Assembly: GCA_040757575.1 (NCBI GenBank)
Contig: JBFLXA010000007.1
Location: forward strand, 99,327-163,326
Length of the DNA stretch: 64,000 nt
Reading direction: 5' to 3'
Origin: PFJX01 sp040757575
GTDB lineage: Bacteria > Pseudomonadota > Gammaproteobacteria > Burkholderiales > Thiobacillaceae
Shown here: in pieces, positions 30,847 through 38,919 of the stretch
Layout: every line of letters begins with the position of its first letter
Numbering within the stretch: position 1 is the first letter of the stretch
Notes under the pieces: model-generated
Databases searched by the model: none
What the model saw: only the letters and a program-made list of their open reading frames with translations
What the model was told of the DNA's origin: nothing
Program-made: the position numbers and the translations under genes

Positions 30847-33000
30847 ATGCCCAACGCCCTTGAACGCCTGATTACTGCCCGCCACCACGACCCGTTTGAG
30901 CTGCTGGGGCTGCATACCAGCCAGAACGGGCCAGTGGTTCGGGTATTCCGCCCCAATGCGGAGCAGGTCAACCTGTTGCTGCCCCAGGGCGAAGCCCCCA
31001 TGACCCTCACCGACCCCGCCGGCATTTTCGAATGGCAGGGCACGCCCCCCCGCCCCTGGCAACTGCGCATTACGGAAGGCGGGGAAAGCTTCGAGATCAC
31101 CGACCCCTACGCCTTCGGGCCCACCCTGTCGGACCAGGAGATGTACCTGTTCAACGAAGGCCGGCTGCTGGAATCCTGGCGCACCTTCGGCGCCCAGACC
31201 ATGACCGTGGATGGGGTGGGCGGAGTGCGGTTTGCCGTCTGGGCCCCCAATGCGGAACGGGTGTCCGTTGTGGGCAACTTCAACAACTGGGATGGCCGGG
31301 TGCACGCCATGCGCAGCCGGGGGGGCTCCGGCCTCTGGGAAATCTTCATCCCCGGCCTGCACCCCGGCGATCTCTACAAGATCGAACTTCGCAACCGGGA
31401 TACGGGCCAGGTAATGGTGAAAAGCGACCCCTTCGCCCAGGGCTTTGAACTGCGCCCCGGCACGGCGGCCGTGGTCACCCGGCCCACCGGCCATGTCTGG
31501 CGCGATGGCGCCTGGATGCAGGAAAGAGCGGGCCGGGACTGGCTCCACGCCCCCATGAACGTGTACGAGCTTCATGCCGGCTCCTGGCGCCGCCATACAG
31601 ACGGCCGTTTCTTCACTTGGATGGAGCTGACCGACAGTCTGATTCCCTACCTCAGCGAGCTGGGTTACACCCACATCGAGCTGATGCCCGTCACCGAGCA
31701 CCCCCTGGACGAATCCTGGGGCTACCAGACCACGGGCTATTTCGCCCCCTCCTCCCGTTTCGGCAGTGCCGACGAGCTGCGGGCCTTCGTGGACGCCTGC
31801 CACCAGGCCGGCATCGGCGTGCTGCTGGACTGGGTGCCCGGCCACTTCCCCATGGACCGCTGGGCCCTGGCCCGTTACGACGGCACCGCCCTCTACGAGC
31901 ACGAAGACCCCCGTCTGGGGGTGCACCAGGACTGGGGCACCCACATCTTCAACTACGGCCGGGCCGAGGTAAAAGGCTTCCTGCTGGCTTCCGCCCACTA
32001 CTGGATGGACCAGTTCCACCTGGACGGCCTGCGGGTGGATGCGGTGGCCTCCATCCTGTACCTGGACTACTCCCGCAAGCAGGGCGAATGGCTGCCCAAC
32101 AAGTACGGCGGCCGGGAAAACCTGGAGGCCATCAGTTTCCTGCGGGACATGAACGCCATGGTCCACGAGCGCTTCCCCGGCGCGCTGACCATCGCCGAGG
32201 AATCCACCGCCTGGCCCATGGTCTCCCGGCCGGTCTACCTGGGAGGCCTGGGCTTCTCCATGAAATGGAACATGGGCTGGATGAACGACACCCTGGCCTA
32301 CATGAGCCAGGACCCGGTCTACCGGCGCTACCACCACGACAAGCTCACCTTCGGCCAGCTCTACGCCTATTCCGAAAACTTCGTGCTGCCCTTCTCCCAC
32401 GACGAGGTGGTGCATGGCAAAGGCTCCCTGCTGGGCAAGATGCCCGGCGACGCCTGGCAGAAGTTCGCCAACCTGCGCCTCTTGCTCACCTACCAGATGA
32501 CCGCCCCCGGCAAGAAGCTCAACTTCATGGGCAACGAATTCGGCCAGGGCCGGGAATGGTCGGAGAAATGGGAACTGGACTGGAGCCTGCTGGACATCCA
32601 CTGGCACGCTGGCGTGAAGTCCGCCCTCAAGGACCTGAACCACCTCTACCGGGACATTCCCGCCCTGCATGAACTGGACTTCGACCCCGCCGGCTTCCAG
32701 TGGGTGGACTGCCACGACGCGGACCAGTCCGTCCTCGTCTTCCTGCGCCGGGACAAACACGGCCGGGCCGTCATCATTGCCCTCAACTTCACCCCCGTGC
32801 CCCGGGAAGGCTACCGCATCGGTTGTCCCGCCGCCGGCTTCTGGCGGGAGATATTCAACTCCGACTCCGATTTCTACGGCGGCGGCAACCAGGGCAACGG
32901 CGCCGGCCTGATGAGCGAAGACCTGTCCTGGATGGGCTTCGGCCAATCCCTGGTGCTCACCCTGCCCCCCCTGGCGGGGGTGATCCTGGCCCAGGATTAA
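30847..33000 (+). CDS. glgB: 1,4-alpha-glucan branching enzyme
   Basis: GlgB adds alpha-1,6 branches to glycogen. The 717-aa product begins with an N-terminal carbohydrate-binding module (HDPFELLGLHTSQNGPVVRVFRPNA), then CBM48 (FAVWAPNAERVSVVGNFNNWDG) and a GH13 barrel. The catalytic Asp is in DGLRVDAVASILYLDY, the Glu in TIAEESTAWP, and SHDEVVHGKGSL is diagnostic of branching enzymes. ATG 30847 is chosen from homology to the usual N-terminus; an in-frame stretch upstream is not protein-like. corA follows 9 bases later. Confidence 0.95.
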   Translation: MPNALERLITARHHDPFELLGLHTSQNGPVVRVFRPNAEQVNLLLPQGEAPMTLTDPAGIFEWQGTPPRPWQLRITEGGESFEITDPYAFGPTLSDQEMYLFNEGRLLESWRTFGAQTMTVDGVGGVRFAVWAPNAERVSVVGNFNNWDGRVHAMRSRGGSGLWEIFIPGLHPGDLYKIELRNRDTGQVMVKSDPFAQGFELRPGTAAVVTRPTGHVWRDGAWMQERAGRDWLHAPMNVYELHAGSWRRHTDGRFFTWMELTDSLIPYLSELGYTHIELMPVTEHPLDESWGYQTTGYFAPSSRFGSADELRAFVDACHQAGIGVLLDWVPGHFPMDRWALARYDGTALYEHEDPRLGVHQDWGTHIFNYGRAEVKGFLLASAHYWMDQFHLDGLRVDAVASILYLDYSRKQGEWLPNKYGGRENLEAISFLRDMNAMVHERFPGALTIAEESTAWPMVSRPVYLGGLGFSMKWNMGWMNDTLAYMSQDPVYRRYHHDKLTFGQLYAYSENFVLPFSHDEVVHGKGSLLGKMPGDAWQKFANLRLLLTYQMTAPGKKLNFMGNEFGQGREWSEKWELDWSLLDIHWHAGVKSALKDLNHLYRDIPALHELDFDPAGFQWVDCHDADQSVLVFLRRDKHGRAVIIALNFTPVPREGYRIGCPAAGFWREIFNSDSDFYGGGNQGNGAGLMSEDLSWMGFGQSLVLTLPPLAGVILAQD

Positions 33001-33009
33001 GCCTCCGGC

Positions 33010-33966
33010 ATGCCCATCACCAGCCATCTGCTGCGCCCCCACAACCGCCAGGAGATCCCCCTGGAGGCCGTATCCGAGCGCATCGCTGAAGGCCAGGGCC
33101 TGGTCTGGCTGGAGTTACGGGATCTGGACACTCCCAGCATCAAACACCTGGAACGGGAGCTGAACCTCCACGAGCTGGCGGTGGAAGATGCACTCTCCGC
33201 CCACCAGCGCCCCAAGGTGGAGGATTACCCCGGCGGCCTGTTCGTGGTGCTCCACACCGCCCGCTGGTGGAACGACCGCATCGACTACGGCGAAACCCAC
33301 GTGTTCTGCGGCCCCGGCTACCTGGCCAGCATCCGCCATGACCCGGGCCCCGGCTATGGCCGGGTCCAGGAACGTCTGGCTGCCCTGGGCAGGCCCATCT
33401 CCGCCGGCCTGGCCCTGTACGTCCTGCTGGACCACATCGTCGACGAAATGCGCCCCCTGGTAAGCCGCCTGGAAGAACGTCACGCCGACCTGGAAACCCG
33501 GGTCTTCGATGAAGGCTTTTCCCAGGCCACCCTGCGGCGCCTGTTCGACACCAAACGTGAAATCCTCAAGCTGCTGGCCACAGTGCAGCCCATCCCGGAA
33601 ATCTGCGTGGACCTCATCCGCCTGCACCACCAGATCATCGACAAGGACCTCCGGGCCTACTTTCGGGACGTGGAAGACCACGCCATCCGGCTTGTGCAGG
33701 CCCTGGACCGGCTGCGGGCCATGATCGGCGACGCCATGCAGCTTTCCCTGGCCACCGCCGCCATGGAACAAAGCGACTCGGTGCAGAAACTGGCCGGCTG
33801 GGGCGCCATCTTCGCCATTCCCACCCTGGTGTTCAGCCTCTACGGCATGAACTTCAAGACCATGCCGGAACTGGACTGGAGTTGGGGCTACCCCTTCACC
33901 CTGGCCGCCACGTTGGCTGCCTGCTGGTGGCTGTACCTGCGCCTGAAACGCAGGGGCTGGATATGA
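33010..33966 (+). CDS. CorA-family divalent metal ion transporter
   Basis: The 318-aa protein has a long cytoplasmic alpha/beta and helical domain, and two C-terminal membrane helices with the selectivity motif GMN at the end of the first (TLVFSLYGMNFKTMPE, about residue 279). Family members form pentamers that move Mg2+, Co2+, Ni2+ or Zn2+; the metal is not clear here. The loop after GMN reads FKTMPELDWSWGYPF, close to the usual P-E-L. It probably shares a transcript with glgB. Confidence 0.9.
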   Translation: MPITSHLLRPHNRQEIPLEAVSERIAEGQGLVWLELRDLDTPSIKHLERELNLHELAVEDALSAHQRPKVEDYPGGLFVVLHTARWWNDRIDYGETHVFCGPGYLASIRHDPGPGYGRVQERLAALGRPISAGLALYVLLDHIVDEMRPLVSRLEERHADLETRVFDEGFSQATLRRLFDTKREILKLLATVQPIPEICVDLIRLHHQIIDKDLRAYFRDVEDHAIRLVQALDRLRAMIGDAMQLSLATAAMEQSDSVQKLAGWGAIFAIPTLVFSLYGMNFKTMPELDWSWGYPFTLAATLAACWWLYLRLKRRGWI

Positions 33967-34048
33967 CGCTTCACCCAGGCATCGATACGCTGCGCATCAA
34001 ACACCTCCCCACCACCCAGTGATTCCCCAAGTCTTTCTACCCACCACC

Positions 34049-35722
34049 ATGCCCGACCTGACCCGCTCCCCCACCTGGACCGCCCTGAAAACCGAACGCA
34101 AGGCCTGGAACACGCTCCACCTGCGGGACCTGTTCAAGAAGGACAAGCAGCGTTTCGAACGCTTTTCCCTCCGCCTGGAGGACGCCGACGACAGCCTGTT
34201 GCTGGACTACTCCAAGAACCTCATCCGGCCCCAGACCCTGAAATTGCTGGTCAAACTGGCCAGGGAAGCCGGCGTGGAAGCCTTCCGGGACGCCATGGTC
34301 AGTGGCGAGAAGATCAACCTCACCGAAGGCCGGGCCGTGCTCCACACCGCCCTGCGCAACCGTTCCGACCAGCCGGTCCTGGTGGACGGCCGGGACGTGA
34401 TGCCGGACGTGCGCGCCGTGCTGGCCCGCATCCGCGCCTTTGCCGACAAGGTGCGCACCGGCAAGTGGAAGGGCGCCACCGGCAAGCCCATCACCGACGT
34501 GGTCAACATCGGCATCGGCGGCTCCGACCTGGGCCCCGCCATGGCCTGCCTGGCCCTCAAGCCCTACGGCGGCAACATCCGCGCCCACTTCGCCTCCAAC
34601 GTGGACCCCAGCCACCTCCACGACATCCTGGAAGACCTGGACCCGGCCACCACCCTGTTCATCGTCGCCTCCAAGACCTTCACCACCCAGGAAACCCTGC
34701 TCAACGCCCAGGCCGCCCGGGCCTGGCTCCTAGACAATCTCCCCTCGCCCGCAAGCGGGAGAGGGGTGGGGGGAGAGGGAAATACAGTCGCCAAACACTT
34801 CGTCGCCGTCTCCACCAACGAGGCCGCGGTCAAGGCGTTCGGCATCGACCCCGCCAACATGTTCGGCTTCTGGGACTGGGTAGGAGGCCGCTACTCCCTC
34901 TGGTCCGCCATCGGCCTGCCCATCGCCCTCTACATCGGCATGGACGCCTTCGAAGACCTGCTGGCCGGCGCCCACGACATGGACCAGCACTTCCGCACCG
35001 CCCCCCTGGACGCCAACATGCCGGTGATCCTGGCCCTGCTGGGCCTCTGGTACAACAACTTCTGGGACGCCCAGGCCTACGCCGTGCTGCCCTACGAACA
35101 GCGTCTGGCCCGCTTCCCCGCCTACCTGCAGCAACTGGACATGGAATCCAACGGCAAGGGCGTGATGCGGGACGGCAAGCCGGTCAAGGTCTCCAGCGGC
35201 CCCATCGTCTTCGGCGAACCCGGCACCAACGGCCAGCACGCCTTCTACCAGCTCATCCACCAGGGCACCAAGCTCATCCCCTGCGACTTCCTGGCGGGGC
35301 GGGAATCCCACAACGACATCAGCGGCATGCACGCCGTGCTGCTGTCCAACTTCCTCGCCCAGCCCGAAGCCCTCATGCGCGGCAAGACCGCCAAGGAAGT
35401 GGAAACCGAACTGGCCGCCGCCGGCATGCCCAAGCGGGAAGCCCTGGCCCTGATTCCCCACAAGGTCTTCCCCGGCAACCGCCCCAGCAACGCCCTCGTC
35501 TACCGCAAGCTCACCCCCCGCACCCTGGGCCGCCTCATCGCCCTCTATGAACACAAGGTCTTCGTCCAGGGCGCCCTCTGGGGCGTGAACAGCTACGACC
35601 AATGGGGCGTGGAACTGGGCAAGCAACTGGCCAAGGTCATCCTGCCGGAACTGACCGGCCAGGCCACGGGCACCCATGACGCCTCCACGGCGGGGTTGAT
35701 CGGGCATTTGCGGGAGGGGTAA
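34049..35722 (+). CDS. pgi: Glucose-6-phosphate isomerase
   Basis: Pgi interconverts glucose-6-phosphate and fructose-6-phosphate and here links glycolysis with the glycogen genes upstream. The 557-aa product has NIGIGGSDLGPAMACLAL, FWDWVGGRYSLWSAIGLP, the active-site Glu in LDMESNGKG, and HQGTKLIPCDFL. ATG 34049 is preferred over GTG 34019 from alignment with typical N-termini. About 15 residues near position 230-245 (NLPSPASGRGVGGEG) are foreign to the family and coincide with a REP-like palindrome in the DNA. The reading frame stays open across it. Confidence 0.94.
   Translation: MPDLTRSPTWTALKTERKAWNTLHLRDLFKKDKQRFERFSLRLEDADDSLLLDYSKNLIRPQTLKLLVKLAREAGVEAFRDAMVSGEKINLTEGRAVLHTALRNRSDQPVLVDGRDVMPDVRAVLARIRAFADKVRTGKWKGATGKPITDVVNIGIGGSDLGPAMACLALKPYGGNIRAHFASNVDPSHLHDILEDLDPATTLFIVASKTFTTQETLLNAQAARAWLLDNLPSPASGRGVGGEGNTVAKHFVAVSTNEAAVKAFGIDPANMFGFWDWVGGRYSLWSAIGLPIALYIGMDAFEDLLAGAHDMDQHFRTAPLDANMPVILALLGLWYNNFWDAQAYAVLPYEQRLARFPAYLQQLDMESNGKGVMRDGKPVKVSSGPIVFGEPGTNGQHAFYQLIHQGTKLIPCDFLAGRESHNDISGMHAVLLSNFLAQPEALMRGKTAKEVETELAAAGMPKREALALIPHKVFPGNRPSNALVYRKLTPRTLGRLIALYEHKVFVQGALWGVNSYDQWGVELGKQLAKVILPELTGQATGTHDASTAGLIGHLREG
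34737..34782. repeat. REP-like palindrome inside pgi
   Basis: CCCCTCGCCCGC (34741-34752) and GCGGGAGAGGGG (34755-34766) form an imperfect palindrome with a 2-base loop, followed by a G-rich tail. Sequences of this type, read as SPASGRGxGGEG, are common as dispersed intergenic elements in proteobacteria. Here the element is in frame within pgi, between the family segments ending AWLLDN and starting VAKHFVAVSTN. Confidence 0.7.
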
Positions 35723-35755
35723 CCCCTTTACGTGAGAAACTTCAGCGACAAAGAG

Positions 35756-35862
35756 GCACCTCGAAAACCCAGTCATTCCCGCGCCGGCGGGAATCCAGAT
35801 CGTTGAATTTACTGGGTCCCCGCCTGAGCGGGGACGGCGAATTCAGGGTTTTTCGAGGTACC
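35756..35862. repeat. Palindromic element with terminal inverted repeats upstream of cas3
   Basis: An element of about 107 bp has ends ACCTCGAAAACCC and, inverted, GGGTTTTTCGAGGT. Inside are two further hairpins: ATTCCCGCGCCGGCGGGAAT, and GTCCCCGCCTGAGCGGGGAC. This looks like a small non-autonomous repeat (MITE or complex REP). It separates pgi from the CRISPR-Cas locus. The 145 bases from its end to cas3 hold a CCTGGG/CCCAGG hairpin at 35955-35973 but no clear promoter by eye. Confidence 0.65.
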
Positions 35863-36007
35863 CAAAGATAATTTCGGCCGCTATGTACGGCTGAATACAG
35901 GCTCACCTAGCGAGCCTCTGGCATGCCATGCTGCACGCGCAATGAAGTACAACCCCTGGGGCTCAATCCCAGGTAATTTTCAATTGCCAGCCTTGGGAGG
36001 GTGGCGG

Positions 36008-38245
36008 ATGGAATACATAGCTCATGTCAAACGTGCCAAAAATGGAGATTGGGAGCCACCTCACGTTCTGGAGCAGCATCTACGGGCAGTTGCAGAGTTG
36101 GCTTCGGGTTTTGCTGTCCCATTCTCGGGTAATGATTGGGCACATATGGCCGGCCTGTGGCACGACCTGGGCAAGTATCGACCCCGGTTTCAGCAATACA
36201 TTCGCCAAGCCAGCGGCTTTGAACCTGATGCCCATATCAAAGGCGAAGCGGGCAAAGCACCCCATTCCACAGCCGGAGCGGTGCTTGCATGCAGGCATTT
36301 TGGTAATGCCGGCCGGGTTCTTGCCTACCTCATAGCCGGTCACCATGCCGGCCTCTACGACTGGCATTCTGAAAATGACAGCCTGCAATACCGGCTGGAG
36401 CAACCCGACAGCCAGCAAGAACTGGATGAATCCCTTGCCAGCGAGCCACCCGGCAACATTCTCGATCCGGGCGATTTCAAACCAGACCTGAAATCCGTTC
36501 CCGGCCTGGGCAAGGGATTCGCGCTCTGGGTGCGTATGCTGTTTTCCTGTCTGGTCGATGCAGACTTTCTGGACACGGAACGCTACATGGATAGCGAACG
36601 CCATGGGCTGCGCAATCAATGGCCCACGCTCCAGGAGCTTGTGCCCTTGTTTGATCGCCACATGACAAACCTGTCGGCCAAGGCATCAGCCACGGAAGTC
36701 AATCTGCTGCGTGCTGCCATCCTCGGTCAGTGCCAAGCCAAAGCCAAAGAACCCCCTGGCCTGTTCTCGCTGACTGTCCCCACCGGCGGCGGTAAAACCC
36801 TATCCAGCATGGCCTTCGCACTCGAACACGCCGCCCGGTACAGCAAGCGACGGATCATCTACGTCATCCCTTACACCAGCATCATCGAACAGACCGCCGA
36901 CATCTTCCGCAGCATCTTCGGCGAAGCCGTCATCGAGCATCACAGCAACGCCGAATCCGATCCCAACCAGGAAAACTCACAAAGCCGGCTGGCCTGCGAA
37001 AACTGGGATGCGCCCATCGTCGTCACCACCAACGTCCAGTTCTTCGAATCCCTGTTCGCCGCGAAAACCTCCCGTTGCCGCAAGCTGCACAACATCGTCG
37101 GCAGCATCGTGGTGCTGGATGAAGCGCAACTGCTGCCGCCGGAGTTCCTGCAACCGATCCTCGACGTGCTCAACCTCCTCGCCGCCCACTACGGCGTTAC
37201 CGTCGTGCTTTCCACGGCCACCCAACCGGCCCTGGCCTCGCGGGCATACTTCGATGCCAGCCAGAACCTGCGGGGCCTCGACAACGTACGGGAGATCATT
37301 GCCGACCCGGATGACCTCTACCGCCGGCTCGAACGGGTAAATGTCCGTCTGCCCGACGACTGGCACACCTCCACCGACTGGGACACGCTGGCGCAAGCAC
37401 TGACCACCCACGAATCCGTGCTCGCCATCGTCAACCGCCGCCAGGATGCCCGCGAACTCTGGCAACGCATGCCCGAAGGCACATTGCATCTGTCCGCCCT
37501 GATGTGCGGCGCCCATCGCTCCCAAGTGATTGCCAGAATCAAGGCACGCCTGAAGGCCGGCATCCCCACCCGGGTGATCAGCACCCAATTGGTGGAAGCC
37601 GGCGTGGATGTGGATTTCCCCGTGGTCTACCGAGCCCTGGCCGGGCTCGATTCCATCGCCCAGGCGGCCGGGCGTTGCAACCGGGAAGGGAAACTCGGCA
37701 AGGGTGAAGTAATCATTTTCATCCCACCTAAACCCGCTCCCCCCGGCTTGCTGCGCAAAGGCGAGGACGCCTGCCGGAACGTATTGCATGCGCACACGGG
37801 CAACCCGCTGGACCGATCCCTCTTCGGCCAATATTTCGAGCGGCTTTACCACGCCTGTGACCTGGATGAACACGGCATTGCCGATCTGCTCAAGGTCGAT
37901 GGCCAAACCCTGGCGGTCAACTTCCGCACCGCCGCCGAGCGCTTCCGCCTGATCCAGGACGAGGACAGCGTGCCGGTGATCGTGCGCTACCGGGGAGAAG
38001 GGAGCGAAGCGGAGAAATGGATCGCCACGCTACGCAAACAAGGCCCGGAACGCTGGCTGATGCGCAAGCTCCAGCGATACACGGTAAGCATTCATCGGCG
38101 TAACGCCGACAGACTGCTTCGCCAAGGCGACATCGAAGAAGTGATACCGGGACTTTATGTCCAGGCCAGCGACTGGCTCTACCACACTGACCTGGGTTTC
38201 AATCCGGATGGCACACCCCCTACACCGACAAGCACCATCATATGA
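36008..38245 (+). CDS. cas3: CRISPR-associated helicase/nuclease Cas3 (type I-C)
   Basis: Cas3 unwinds and degrades DNA marked by Cascade. The 745-aa product starts with an HD nuclease domain (HMAGLWHDLGKYRPRFQQYI and AGHHAGLYDW), followed by an SF2 helicase: Walker A VPTGGGKTLSSMAFALEH, DEAQ box VVLDEAQLLPPEFL, motif III LSTATQPALAS, motif VI AAGRCNREGK. All catalytic motifs look intact. ATG 36008 has GGGAGG 7 bases upstream and is preferred over ATG 35942. It is the first gene of a type I-C operon; cas5c follows 8 bases later. Confidence 0.95.
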   Translation: MEYIAHVKRAKNGDWEPPHVLEQHLRAVAELASGFAVPFSGNDWAHMAGLWHDLGKYRPRFQQYIRQASGFEPDAHIKGEAGKAPHSTAGAVLACRHFGNAGRVLAYLIAGHHAGLYDWHSENDSLQYRLEQPDSQQELDESLASEPPGNILDPGDFKPDLKSVPGLGKGFALWVRMLFSCLVDADFLDTERYMDSERHGLRNQWPTLQELVPLFDRHMTNLSAKASATEVNLLRAAILGQCQAKAKEPPGLFSLTVPTGGGKTLSSMAFALEHAARYSKRRIIYVIPYTSIIEQTADIFRSIFGEAVIEHHSNAESDPNQENSQSRLACENWDAPIVVTTNVQFFESLFAAKTSRCRKLHNIVGSIVVLDEAQLLPPEFLQPILDVLNLLAAHYGVTVVLSTATQPALASRAYFDASQNLRGLDNVREIIADPDDLYRRLERVNVRLPDDWHTSTDWDTLAQALTTHESVLAIVNRRQDARELWQRMPEGTLHLSALMCGAHRSQVIARIKARLKAGIPTRVISTQLVEAGVDVDFPVVYRALAGLDSIAQAAGRCNREGKLGKGEVIIFIPPKPAPPGLLRKGEDACRNVLHAHTGNPLDRSLFGQYFERLYHACDLDEHGIADLLKVDGQTLAVNFRTAAERFRLIQDEDSVPVIVRYRGEGSEAEKWIATLRKQGPERWLMRKLQRYTVSIHRRNADRLLRQGDIEEVIPGLYVQASDWLYHTDLGFNPDGTPPTPTSTII

Positions 38246-38253
38246 GGAGGGAT

Positions 38254-38919
38254 ATGAAATCCTATTGCCTGGAACTCTCCGGCCCCTGGGCCTGCTTCAC
38301 CCGCCCGGAAATGAAAGTGGAGCGCGTCAGCTATGACGTCATGACCCCCTCCGCCGCCCGGGCCTGTTTCGAAGCCATATTGTGGAAGCCGGCTATCCGC
38401 TGGCATGTCCGCAAGATCGAAGTGCTCAAACCCATCCGCTGGATCAATCTTCGGCGTAATGAGGTGGCCACGGTCGTCTCAACCCGCAACGTGGAAACCG
38501 CGATGAAAAACGGCACAGGCGACCTGGCCCTCTACATCGAGGACGACCGCCAGCAGCGGGCCGGCCTTTTCCTGCGTGACGTGGCCTACCGCGTCCACGC
38601 CGATCTGGAATTCCTGCGCGAACGCGACCCGGAAGCCAGCGCCACGAAGTACCAGGAAATGTTCGAGCGCCGGGCCGGCAAAGGGCAGTGCGTCAACCAG
38701 CCCTACCTGGGCTGCCGGGAATTCGCCGCCGCCTTCCGGCTGGTCAACCGCCTAGAAGACGAACACGAGCCCATCGCCGAAACCCGGGACCTGGGCTTCA
38801 TGCTCCACGACCTGGACTTCACCAAGCCAGACGACCCGCAGCCCCGCTTCTTCCGCGCCCTGCTGCAAGACGGCGCCGTCCAGGTTCCGGCCTGGGACAG
38901 CGAGGAGGTACGGGGATGA
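38254..38919 (+). CDS. cas5c: Cas5c, crRNA-processing endoribonuclease of type I-C Cascade
   Basis: In type I-C systems Cas5 takes the place of Cas6: it cuts the pre-crRNA at the repeat hairpin and stays on the 5' handle. The 221-aa product begins MKSYCLELSGPWACFTRPEM, followed by KVERVSYDVMTPSAARA, the family's standard opening. ATG 38254 follows AGGAGGG closely. ATG 38242 overlaps the cas3 stop and would add 4 residues. The gene overlaps cas8c by 4 bases (ATGA). Confidence 0.94.
   Translation: MKSYCLELSGPWACFTRPEMKVERVSYDVMTPSAARACFEAILWKPAIRWHVRKIEVLKPIRWINLRRNEVATVVSTRNVETAMKNGTGDLALYIEDDRQQRAGLFLRDVAYRVHADLEFLRERDPEASATKYQEMFERRAGKGQCVNQPYLGCREFAAAFRLVNRLEDEHEPIAETRDLGFMLHDLDFTKPDDPQPRFFRALLQDGAVQVPAWDSEEVRG

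Noticed and set aside
30814..33042. A 742-aa open frame antisense to glgB
   Set aside because: It mirrors the GC-rich codon pattern of glgB on the other strand, has no recognisable domain, and glgB is certain.
35942..36007. Longer Cas3 starting at ATG 35942
   Set aside because: The extra 22 residues are atypical and ATG 36008 has a strong GGGAGG site at correct spacing.
36008..38245. Cas3 inactivated by mutation
   Set aside because: HD, Walker A, DEAQ box and motif VI are all intact and the frame is uninterrupted.
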